A DNA stretch of 6,556 bases from VFMC01 sp031404435 (GTDB taxonomy: Bacteria; Actinomycetota; Acidimicrobiia; Acidimicrobiales; Ilumatobacteraceae), in assembly GCA_031404435.1 (NCBI GenBank), contig JANNHO010000522.1:1-6556 (forward strand). The letters run 5' to 3'. This document shows positions 1 through 6,535 of this stretch, piece after piece; within the stretch, counting starts at the first letter, position 1, and every line of letters begins with the position of its first letter. A program made the translations under genes and the position numbers. The notes beneath the pieces were generated by a model that had not been told where the DNA came from, searched no databases, and saw only the letters and a list, made by a program, of their open reading frames with translations.

Positions 1-1539
1 CCATGGCAACGCGGCCGCCACAGCAAGCGCACCCCATCGACCCATCGACATCATCTGTGCCGACAGCGGGATCGCCAGGTACACGACCATCGCCGTGATC
101 CGCGCTTTGGTGAGCGAAAACGCGGTGGTCAGTCTCCAGACGCCGGCCGCGCCGACCAACAACATCCCAACGACGCTCACTGTGTGCAGCAAACCCATCC
201 GGAACGCCGTGACGGCGCTGGCCACCGCGACCACAGCAAGGCCGACCGGCGGCGTCGACTCCGACCCGACGCCGGACGGGTTCCAGCTACTGGCCGCCGA
301 ACGCAACATGGTCGCCGGACTGTCTGGGAACGGCAGGAACTCACCGAAGGCCGGCACCCCATCGGTGATGAAGTGACGAGCACCGGCAAGCACCACCAGG
401 ATCAGACAGCCCCACGCGATCACCCCGGCCGCACCTGCACGTTCGCGCCACCCCCGCCCGTCACCGCGGTCGCCGGTGGGCCGGTTGTCGCGAGCGCGCA
501 GGTACGCAGCAAGGCGCGAACTCCCGCGCAGCTGCAAACCAACGACCTCGCGATCAGGAACCACGCGGACCGGGGTCAGCGATCGACGACGTTTGATGAT
601 CGACCCCAGCCGCGGCACGATCCCGACGAACGCGCGGACACCGGCGATGCCTCGCGCTCTATGACCGGTAACGAGATCAACGAGGAACTGCACGAAGGTG
701 AAGAAGGCCAGCTCGACGAACAGCAACGGCAGGCGACGCGCTCCGCTGAGGGTGATCACGGTCCGCACCCGGTGACGGGCGCGGAGGGCTTCGTGGGCAA
801 GATCGGGCCGGCGGGCGACAAGATGCTCACGGTGGCGCGCCTCGGCCGCTGGGACGACGAGCACCCGCGCCCCACTGAGATGGGCGCGCCAGCACAGATC
901 GACGTCTTCGCCGTGGAAGCTGATGTTGCGATCGAACCCACCCAAGCTGCGGAACAGGTCGGCGCGCACCAGCAGGCAGGCCGACGGCAAGGCGAAGACG
1001 TCGCGCACCGCGTCGTGCTGCTCCTGGTCGGTTTCCCCGGGGTCGACGATCGGGTCGACCTCACCGAAGCGATCCACGCCGAACCCGACGTGTTGTAACA
1101 CACGCGGCGAGTCCCAATCGAGCAGCTTGGGACCGACGATTCCAGCGTTCGACCGGTACATCTCCTCGACAAGGAGACGGATTGCGTCAGGGCGCAACGC
1201 AACGTCGTCGTGGAGGAAGCAGAAGAACCCGTTCTCGCCGTCCACGAGGCGTATGACGTCGTTGGCTGCTGGACCGAAGCCGGGGTTGCCATCGACCGCA
1301 CGCACGAACGCCTTCGGCAGGCCCGCGCGAATCTGCTGCGGGAGATCGCCAGGTTCGCCGGTTACCAGCACTAGGAACTTGAGATTGCTGTAATCCTGGG
1401 CGGCGAGCGCAGCCAATGCCTCGTCGAACCAGCGCGGCTCACTGGCAGCGGTGCCAGGTGTCGTGCCCTGCGGGGAATCGGGCTGATGTACCACCATGAC
1501 AGCCACAACGGGCGGGGCGTCGACAATGGTGGGTTCCAC
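1..1539 (-). CDS. Family 2 glycosyltransferase fused to a polytopic membrane domain (C-terminus cut by the window edge)
   Basis: The frame stays open from an in-frame TAG at 1552-1554 to base 1, giving 513 visible residues. Counting from the GTG at 1539, residues about 10-255 look like a GT-A fold of glycosyltransferase family 2. There is an N-terminal beta strand (VVAVMVVH), an NPGFGPAAN segment (85-93), the nucleotide-sugar/metal motif FLHDDV (D111, D112) and the acceptor-side GEDVDLCWR motif (210-218; E211, D212, D214). Family members move a sugar from a nucleotide donor to a lipid-linked or polysaccharide acceptor on the cytoplasmic face. A basic stretch follows (IIKRRR, 314-319). Hydrophobic segments, likely membrane helices, lie near 271-290, 373-387, 434-450, 454-468 and 482-493. 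A polar loop at about 388-433 is probably external. The donor and acceptor sugars cannot be told. Neither the GTG at 1539 nor the ATG at 1497 has a clear ribosome site; I chose the longer form. The gene lies 65 bp downstream of the SpoIID-like gene on the same strand, so the two may be co-transcribed. Confidence 0.9.
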   Translation of the reverse strand, partial: MEPTIVDAPPVVAVMVVHQPDSPQGTTPGTAASEPRWFDEALAALAAQDYSNLKFLVLVTGEPGDLPQQIRAGLPKAFVRAVDGNPGFGPAANDVIRLVDGENGFFCFLHDDVALRPDAIRLLVEEMYRSNAGIVGPKLLDWDSPRVLQHVGFGVDRFGEVDPIVDPGETDQEQHDAVRDVFALPSACLLVRADLFRSLGGFDRNISFHGEDVDLCWRAHLSGARVLVVPAAEARHREHLVARRPDLAHEALRARHRVRTVITLSGARRLPLLFVELAFFTFVQFLVDLVTGHRARGIAGVRAFVGIVPRLGSIIKRRRSLTPVRVVPDREVVGLQLRGSSRLAAYLRARDNRPTGDRGDGRGWRERAGAAGVIAWGCLILVVLAGARHFITDGVPAFGEFLPFPDSPATMLRSAASSWNPSGVGSESTPPVGLAVVAVASAVTAFRMGLLHTVSVVGMLLVGAAGVWRLTTAFSLTKARITAMVVYLAIPLSAQMMSMGRWGALAVAAALPW

Positions 1540-1554
1540 AAAGATTTGAGGCTA

Positions 1555-1585
1555 GCGGTGACGGTTGCGCCCAGACGGTCACCGC
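1555..1585 (-). other. Inverted repeat (possible hairpin) between the SpoIID-like gene and the glycosyltransferase gene
   Basis: GCGGTGAC at 1555-1562 is the exact reverse complement of GTCACCGC at 1578-1585, leaving a 15-nt loop. Read on the minus strand, the stem begins about 20 nt after the SpoIID-like stop codon and ends 15 nt before the glycosyltransferase GTG. It is followed by a short T-containing stretch (CAAATCTTTG), not a real U-run. It could be a weak terminator, a transcript-processing or attenuation structure, or a chance palindrome in GC-rich DNA. Confidence 0.35.
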
Positions 1586-1604
1586 CGATGCGGTCCGCCG
1601 GCCG

Positions 1605-4070
1605 TCAGCCGAACCAGCCGCTCACATCCACCACCAGATCCGTCGCGCCATTGGTGCTCGCGCACCATCCACCGGTCGCGTCGAGCACGCTGTTGACCAG
1701 CACCGCCACGTTGGTCATCGTCGAATAGCGCACCACCGACAGTGGCGGCACCGCGGCGAGACAGGGGTACACGGTCACATACCCGGCGCGGGTTGCCTCG
1801 ACCACGGTGAACTGTGCGGCAACCGAGCGGGCCCCGGCCGGGATGGTGCCGACGCCAGCAACCTGGATGCGTCGGTTGGCGTTGCGGGCGAACGCGCCGG
1901 CCCAGCCGTGCGACTCGCGCGTGTCGGCCAGACGGAACGGAACCACCGCATGAAACGCCGTGGTTGCCGATGGACCGAACCAGCCGTTCACATCGACGGC
2001 GAGGTGCATCGGGGTGCTCACGAACAGGCAGACCTCGCCGGTCGGGCCAACAGCCACATCGGCATAGTTCGTGACCGACATGCCGGTGCCGACGTTGGCC
2101 GAGCTCGCCCACGGTCGTTCGCTGTCACAGGGCCAGGCGGTGACGAAGCCACCGCGAACCGCATCGAGGGCGTGGATCGTGATCGATGCGGCGGTCGAAT
2201 CGGCAGCACCGGCACCGGAGCTGCGGGTCGCTACCCGGACGACGGTGCCTGCCGCCAGCGGGGAGCCCGCCAACCTCGAATCGAATCGGCGTTGGGCGTT
2301 GATCGGCTCGTACCCCGCTGGCGCCGCGGGGGCGAACGATCCGGTCATGTCGATCACCAACTCGGTGGTGGTGTTACTGAACACGCAGAACGAACCGTCC
2401 GCGCCAAGGGGAACAACCGCTGATCCGCTGACGACCCGGCCGACGAGTGACTGCACCGCCGAGGAGAACGGCCGGGTGATGCCACATGGATAGGCGGTGA
2501 TGTACCCCTGCGCTCCAGGGTCGACGGCCACGATGTTGACCGCGACAGCAGTCGTTCCGGGCTCGACCTGGGGTCGAACTGCGATGGTGCAACCGCCTCC
2601 AAGCGGGCCCCCCACGTCGACCGGCGCGGTTCCCGACGCGTCGCGGGTGTCGATCAGGCGTACGGGTATGAACGGACGGAACCGGGCCGCAGGCGCCTCG
2701 TCCGGTGCCGCGCTGATCGGCGGGGCCACCCGCCCCGCGCACGGATCACCCGGTGCCGACGCCGGGGTGCCTGACATGGCGAACCAGTTCGACTTCAAGC
2801 CGAGCGCTCGGCGGAACTGATCGCCGGTGATCGCAACCGAGCCGGCGGTGCCGTCCACATGCATCGCCTCCACCCGACCACCCCAGTCGCCGTGACCGCT
2901 TCTCTCGGTCACACGGATGCCGGTGAACGTGCCGATGACCGGGTACGCGGCCGTCACGACCGACCCGGCGATCGAGGCGGTCCAGGTGTGGTGCGGGTTT
3001 CCAGCGATCGCGTCGCCGTCGTCGGCAACCGGCGTGAACCCGAGCGACGTGGCAGCTGTCCAGCCGCCCGACGATGCCGAGAACATCGCGTAGGCGATCG
3101 GTCCCGCGGTTGAGCCGACCCGGCGAACCACGCCCGCCGTGACCTGCACCGCGGTATCAACCGCAGGTTGCTCGATGCGTGTGTAGGCGGCGCCGAGCGA
3201 GGCGCGCGACGCGGCTCCGGGATAGAACTGGCACACCTGGTCACAGGTTGCCGCGTACGAGTACCGCTTCTCCGCCAGCCCGTAGCTGCGCGCCGCGACG
3301 GCCTGAGCCTGCAACGCTGCGGCCCCGCGAGCGGCCCACGACGCCGACATCTCCGAGGCAACCACCGAGCGCAGGTACTGCTCCACCGGCACCTCGTTCA
3401 CGGTTCGGTTCTCGTTGTCGGTGCCGTTGACGGCCCGCACGGCGCCGCGGTATGAACGGACCCGACCGGACGGCTCGCACACCGCGAGCAGGTCAGCCAC
3501 CTGCGCGCTTGAGGAGGTATCGGTGTTCGGGCGCACAATGGCCGAACCGAGCCCCGAAGCAACCAGCGCCCACCCGACTCCGAGCGGGTCCGTTGCCGCC
3601 GGGCATACAACGGCATCGGTTCGGGCCCACACCGAGTAGCTGCGTTCGCTGATCTCACGAACCACGACCGACCGCCACGGCCCACCGCTGACACCGTCTA
3701 CCACCAACGCGCCACCGTCATGCACGACCGAGGTCTGCGCCCCATCGAGGTTCATCAAGCGTACGGTGATCGTGCCAGCGGCAACCGTTCCGGCGACGGT
3801 CCCACCGTAGTAGTGGTCAAGGATCTGCGCCGCGCTCCAGCCGTAGTCGGCGGCATAGCCGTATGCGCCCCATTGGCTGAGCCCGACACCGTGGCCGTAG
3901 CCGTGCCCGGTCAGCTCGAGCGTCTGCACCGGGGCGGCGCTCGCCCGGGAGGCGAACGAGTCGAGCCCGGGCGACTGGCCCGTGACGATCAACGTCGCAG
4001 CGAGGGCAAAAAGCGCGGCCGCCTGGCGGCCGCGCCGACGCGCCGCGCCGATGTGTCGCGGTGTCGCCAT
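1605..4070 (-). CDS. Secreted SpoIID/LytB-domain protein with three C-terminal surface repeats
   Basis: This is an 821-residue protein. Basic residues (RRRGRQ), a hydrophobic core at about 17-30 and a likely signal-peptidase site after ASA (43-45) mark it for export. The SpoIID/LytB region spans about 50-430. It contains HGYGHGVGLSQWGAYG (56-71), ILDHYYGGT (83-91), VPVEQYLRSVVASEM (227-241), AQAVAARSYGL (255-265), SASSGGWTA (331-339) and the closing FRRALGLKSNWF (419-430). E240 in the VVASEM motif matches the glutamate needed for lytic transglycosylase activity in Bacillus/Clostridium SpoIID, which cleaves glycan strands stripped of stem peptides. LytB relatives enhance amidases. The HGYGHG/HYYGGT block precedes the rest, whereas in classical SpoIID it comes last. 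Three repeats fill about 463-821. All 12 cysteines lie in the exported part. The frame extends 39 residues upstream to 4187, but that extension is non-hydrophobic, would bury the signal peptide and overlaps the divergent gene, so I start at the ATG at 4070. No clear ribosome site is seen. The exact substrate is unknown; sporulation is not implied. Confidence 0.9.
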   Translation of the reverse strand: MATPRHIGAARRRGRQAAALFALAATLIVTGQSPGLDSFASRASAAPVQTLELTGHGYGHGVGLSQWGAYGYAADYGWSAAQILDHYYGGTVAGTVAAGTITVRLMNLDGAQTSVVHDGGALVVDGVSGGPWRSVVVREISERSYSVWARTDAVVCPAATDPLGVGWALVASGLGSAIVRPNTDTSSSAQVADLLAVCEPSGRVRSYRGAVRAVNGTDNENRTVNEVPVEQYLRSVVASEMSASWAARGAAALQAQAVAARSYGLAEKRYSYAATCDQVCQFYPGAASRASLGAAYTRIEQPAVDTAVQVTAGVVRRVGSTAGPIAYAMFSASSGGWTAATSLGFTPVADDGDAIAGNPHHTWTASIAGSVVTAAYPVIGTFTGIRVTERSGHGDWGGRVEAMHVDGTAGSVAITGDQFRRALGLKSNWFAMSGTPASAPGDPCAGRVAPPISAAPDEAPAARFRPFIPVRLIDTRDASGTAPVDVGGPLGGGCTIAVRPQVEPGTTAVAVNIVAVDPGAQGYITAYPCGITRPFSSAVQSLVGRVVSGSAVVPLGADGSFCVFSNTTTELVIDMTGSFAPAAPAGYEPINAQRRFDSRLAGSPLAAGTVVRVATRSSGAGAADSTAASITIHALDAVRGGFVTAWPCDSERPWASSANVGTGMSVTNYADVAVGPTGEVCLFVSTPMHLAVDVNGWFGPSATTAFHAVVPFRLADTRESHGWAGAFARNANRRIQVAGVGTIPAGARSVAAQFTVVEATRAGYVTVYPCLAAVPPLSVVRYSTMTNVAVLVNSVLDATGGWCASTNGATDLVVDVSGWFG
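1608..2684 (-). repeat. Three tandem protein repeats of about 120 residues (DTR ... PC ... C ... VDVNGWF type)
   Basis: This is the C-terminal part of the SpoIID-like protein. Repeat 1 covers about residues 463-579 (DNA 2684-2334), repeat 2 about 587-699 (2312-1974) and repeat 3 about 706-821 (1955-1608). Each opens with a P.RL.DTR-like motif (DTR 474-476, DSR 597-599, DTR 716-718), passes through GY/GF-x-T-x-(Y/W)-PC, and closes with an acidic (V/I)D-x-x-G-(W/S)-F motif. The cysteine pairs are C529/C562, C648/C681 and C770/C803, each exactly 33 residues apart. The closing aspartate follows exactly 12 residues after the second cysteine in every copy (574, 693, 815). The regular spacing suggests a disulfide-stabilised beta domain. 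Similar repeats are common in secreted actinobacterial proteins. Their function is not established to my knowledge; surface display or glycan binding is a guess. Confidence 0.85.
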
Positions 4071-4153
4071 GCAGAGGTTTTCGGCCAGTTCGACTCCGGC
4101 CTTGAGCGTCCGAATCCCCGTTCGACGCAGACGGCAGCGATAACATTCTCGAC
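4071..4153. promoter_or_regulatory. Gap between divergent genes, probable promoter region for the flippase and SpoIID-like genes
   Basis: This 83-bp gap separates two divergently read starts, so promoters for both probably lie here. On the plus strand, TAACAT at 4141-4146 (within GATAACATT) resembles an actinobacterial -10 element. A start of transcription about 7 nt later would fall at about 4153, almost on the TTG/GTG start codons at 4154/4157, which would make a leaderless mRNA. A TTCGAC at 4121-4126 is a poor and rather close -35 candidate (14-bp spacing). No convincing minus-strand promoter stands out. Confidence 0.4.
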
Positions 4154-5482
4154 TTGGTGGCACGCACGGACCCTGAACCCACGTCACGCATGCCTCTGCC
4201 CGAGGGAACAGCGCCGGTCGCGGCTGGGTTGCTCATTGCCGGGTTGTGCAGTTTCGCCTTCTTCCGCGTCGGCAAGGTTGCGCTCGGTAGCGAGGAAGCG
4301 TTCAAGCCGGTGGTCAGCATGTGGTTCGCCACGTTCGCGCTGGCACCCGGATGTTTCCTACCACTCGAGCAGGAGCTCGGCCGCGCCCTCGCTGCGCGTC
4401 GCGCCCTCGGCCAGGGGGGCCGACCCGTGGTCATGAAGGTCGCCGCGCTCGGTGCGGGGTTGATGGCGATCGTCGGTGTCGGGTTGCTGGCAGCCGGCTC
4501 ATGGCTGGCCGACGACTACTTCGAGGGCAACTGGATCATGGTCGGGGCGCTCATCTTGTCGATCGCCGCGTACGCCCCGGCGCATCTGTCTCGCGGGATC
4601 TGCAGCGGAATGGGGCGGTTCAACAGCTACTCGATCGTGCTCGGCTCCGACGGCGTGGCGCGGATCATCCTGTGTCTGGCATTGGCTGCGATCAGCGTCA
4701 GTGCGGTCGGGTGGTACGGACTCGCCGTGGCCATCGCCCCGATGTTCGGCGTGGGCTACGTCGCGATGCGCGGGCAACTGCGCACCGAACCTGGTCCGCC
4801 GGCGAGCTGGAAGGAGATCACCCCCAACCTTGGGTGGCTGCTGCTCGGCTCGGTCATGTCCGCCGGCCTCGTCAACGCCGGCCCAATCGCCGCGGGAGTA
4901 CTCGCCTCCGACACCGAAAAGGGGCTCGTCACCCGGTTCGGGTTCGGTGTCATCTTGGCCCGCATCCCGCTGTTCTTGTTCCAAGCGGTGCAGGCGGCAT
5001 TGTTGCCACGCTTGTCACAGCTGGCGGCCAGGGGCCAGATGGATGAGTTCCGTAGCGGGTTCCGACGCCTGATGGTGATGGTGGTCGGTGTCGGCATTCT
5101 TGGCGTCGCCGGTGCGTGGGTGCTCGGGCCATTCGCGGTGGAGATCATGTACGACGCCAAGCTCAGCCGGCGCACGCTGGCGGTACTGGCGCTCGGTAGC
5201 GCCTGTTACATGCTCGGCCTGGCCCTCGCCCAAGCGGTACTCGCGCTCCACGGCCATGCGCTCGTCGCCCTCGGTTGGACCATGGGTGTCGTGTCGTTCC
5301 TGGTCGCGACATGGGTGATCGACGGCACCATCTTCGTCAGGATCGAGCTCGGCTTGCTGATTGGTTCGGCTGCGGCGATGGTCATGTTCGCCGGCTCTCT
5401 GTACAGCCGACTGCGCAGCGGCGCCGCGCCCGATGAAGCGTCGCTGATGGAAGCCATCACCGACATGCCCCTCGAAGCCTGA
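4154..5482 (+). CDS. Oligosaccharide/lipid-linked glycan flippase-like membrane protein
   Basis: This is a 442-residue, strongly hydrophobic protein with about 12 predicted membrane segments, near residues 20-42, 51-69, 94-118, 125-142, 158-181, 184-203, 225-250, 258-282, 303-330, 341-366, 370-390 and 396-416. The layout and length fit the Wzx/MATE/MurJ-like exporter superfamily, which flips undecaprenyl-linked sugars from the inner to the outer face of the membrane. A charged cytoplasmic segment after the second helix (PLEQELGRALAARRALGQGG, 70-89) is, from memory, typical of actinobacterial members. Substrate specificity cannot be read from sequence. The first codon is uncertain: TTG at 4154, GTG at 4157 or ATG at 4190 all precede the first helix, and none has a ribosome site. 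A -10-like TAACAT just upstream favours a leaderless start at 4154 or 4157. The gene is divergent from the SpoIID-like gene and ends tail-to-tail with gmd, 13 bp apart. An O-antigen-ligase or transporter role is less likely. Confidence 0.85.
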   Translation: MVARTDPEPTSRMPLPEGTAPVAAGLLIAGLCSFAFFRVGKVALGSEEAFKPVVSMWFATFALAPGCFLPLEQELGRALAARRALGQGGRPVVMKVAALGAGLMAIVGVGLLAAGSWLADDYFEGNWIMVGALILSIAAYAPAHLSRGICSGMGRFNSYSIVLGSDGVARIILCLALAAISVSAVGWYGLAVAIAPMFGVGYVAMRGQLRTEPGPPASWKEITPNLGWLLLGSVMSAGLVNAGPIAAGVLASDTEKGLVTRFGFGVILARIPLFLFQAVQAALLPRLSQLAARGQMDEFRSGFRRLMVMVVGVGILGVAGAWVLGPFAVEIMYDAKLSRRTLAVLALGSACYMLGLALAQAVLALHGHALVALGWTMGVVSFLVATWVIDGTIFVRIELGLLIGSAAAMVMFAGSLYSRLRSGAAPDEASLMEAITDMPLEA

Positions 5483-5495
5483 TCTAGCGGCCTGA

Positions 5496-6485
5496 CTAGC
5501 GTCGCGGCAACCGGGAGGTTTCCAGTTCGAGGTCGTTGGCCACCATCATCTTGATCAGCTCGGGGAAGTCGACCTCGGGCACCCAGCCGAGCTGCGCGCG
5601 CGCCTTGCTGGCATCGCCGATCAGTAAGTCGACCTCGGCTGGACGGAAGTACTTGGGATCTTGGCGGATGTAGGGCCGCCAGTCGTCGATGCCGACTTCG
5701 GCGAAGGCGCGCTGGACGAGATCTTCGATGCTGTGCGTCTCGCCCGTGGCGATGACGTAGTCGTCGGGCTCCGGCTGTTGCAGCATCATCCACATCGCCT
5801 TGACGTAGTCGCCGGCATAGCCCCAGTCACGCTTGGAATCGAGGTTGCCCATCACGATATCGTTATGCAGCCCGAGATTGAACCGGGCAACGGTGTTGGT
5901 GACCTTGCGGGTGAGGAAATCGTGCCCGCGGCGGGGCCCATCGTGGTTGAACAGGATGCCAGAACAGGCGTAGAGCCCGTAGCTCTCGCGATAGTTGACG
6001 GTGATGTCGTGGCCGAACACCTTGGCGCAGCCATACGGCGAACGGGGGTGGAATGGGGTCAGCTCGGTTTGGGGGGTTTCGCGGACCTGCCCGAACATCT
6101 CCGACGAGCTGGCCTGGTAGAAACGCATCGGGTTGTCCTGGCTGCCGCCGACGATGCGCACCGCGTCGAGCATCCGCAGCACGCCGGTGCCGGTGATGTT
6201 GGCGGTGAGCTCGGCCTGGTTGAAGCTCATCGCCACGAACGAGATCGCTGCGAGGTTGTACACCTCGTCGGGTTGCACGTGGTCGAGCGCTTTGACCAGT
6301 GACGGCAGGTCGGCCAGATCGCCTGGAACCGGCTCGACGTAGGGGAACTCGTCGCGCATCGAGGTCATCTTCGGGTTGTTCTGACCTTTCACCAAGCCGA
6401 AAACCTCGTAGCCGCGGCCGTGGAGGAACTCGGCAAGGTGCTGGCCGTCTTGACCCGTGACCCCGGTGATGAATGCTCGTGCCAT
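5496..6485 (-). CDS. gmd: GDP-mannose 4,6-dehydratase
   Basis: A 329-residue extended short-chain dehydrogenase/reductase. It converts GDP-D-mannose to GDP-4-keto-6-deoxy-D-mannose in the cytoplasm using bound NADP+, the first step towards GDP-fucose, GDP-rhamnose, GDP-perosamine or GDP-colitose. The cofactor loop is GVTGQDG (G8, G11, G14). The active site is seen as QASSSEMFG (S127, E129) with Y151 and K155 in SPYGCAK; S127 replaces the threonine of Escherichia coli Gmd. Family-specific blocks follow: FNHDGPRRG (180-187), FLTRKVTNTVAR (190-201), NLDSKRDWGYAGDYVKAMW (214-232), YVIATGE (243-249) and KYFRPAEVDLLIGDASKA (278-295). The family usually has HESPRRG; here the block reads HDGPRRG. The protein is shorter than the 373-residue E. 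coli enzyme but appears complete. The ATG at 6485 has a good ribosome site. No GDP-fucose synthase or 4-reductase lies in the window; a partner may be upstream, beyond the right edge. Confidence 0.97.
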   Translation of the reverse strand: MARAFITGVTGQDGQHLAEFLHGRGYEVFGLVKGQNNPKMTSMRDEFPYVEPVPGDLADLPSLVKALDHVQPDEVYNLAAISFVAMSFNQAELTANITGTGVLRMLDAVRIVGGSQDNPMRFYQASSSEMFGQVRETPQTELTPFHPRSPYGCAKVFGHDITVNYRESYGLYACSGILFNHDGPRRGHDFLTRKVTNTVARFNLGLHNDIVMGNLDSKRDWGYAGDYVKAMWMMLQQPEPDDYVIATGETHSIEDLVQRAFAEVGIDDWRPYIRQDPKYFRPAEVDLLIGDASKARAQLGWVPEVDFPELIKMMVANDLELETSRLPRR

Positions 6486-6491
6486 CGGCTG

Positions 6492-6496
6492 TCCTT
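6492..6496 (-). promoter_or_regulatory. Ribosome-binding site of gmd
   Basis: On the minus strand AAGGA lies 6 nt before the gmd ATG, a standard Shine-Dalgarno core and spacing. It is the only clear ribosome site among the four gene starts in the window and fixes the gmd start. Confidence 0.75.
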
Positions 6497-6529
6497 ATGC
6501 GTTGCGCTCGCCGGCGGACGAACCGGGCA

Positions 6530-6535
6530 AGTGTA
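6530..6535 (-). promoter_or_regulatory. Possible -10 element for gmd
   Basis: On the minus strand TACACT fits the TAnnnT form of a sigma-70-type -10 box and would give a leader of about 38 nt. The matching -35 position falls at or beyond the window edge, so this cannot be confirmed. An upstream gene co-transcribed with gmd is equally possible. Confidence 0.3.

Noticed and set aside
184..1098. A 304-codon open frame on the plus strand
   Set aside because: It lies antisense to the glycosyltransferase, whose own frame shows clear family motifs throughout. The plus-strand product is rich in Arg, Gly and Gln with no recognisable domain, as expected of an antisense frame in GC-rich DNA.
756..1301. 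A 181-codon open frame on the minus strand
   Set aside because: It is an out-of-frame reading of the glycosyltransferase catalytic domain, dominated by Ser, Thr, Arg and Pro, with no motif of its own.
4071..4187. A 39-residue N-terminal extension of the SpoIID-like protein
   Set aside because: It would place the signal peptide inside the chain and overlap the divergent flippase gene. The ATG at 4070, directly before basic residues and a hydrophobic core, is the better start.
3720..4436. A 238-codon plus-strand frame crossing the divergent gap
   Set aside because: It overlaps the start of the SpoIID-like gene on the opposite strand and the flippase in another frame, with low-complexity Arg/Pro/Ser-rich content.
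5484..5501. CTAGCG repeated twice here, and also seen at 1552-1557 and 6551-6556, all between genes
   Set aside because: Only six bases long and containing TAG, which is excluded from coding frames and so expected at gene ends. No regular spacing or larger shared context.
5661..6302. A 213-codon plus-strand frame with a protein-like Val/Ala/Glu/His composition
   Set aside because: It is exactly antisense to gmd, which is certain. Such antisense frames arise from GC-rich codon use and are often misannotated.
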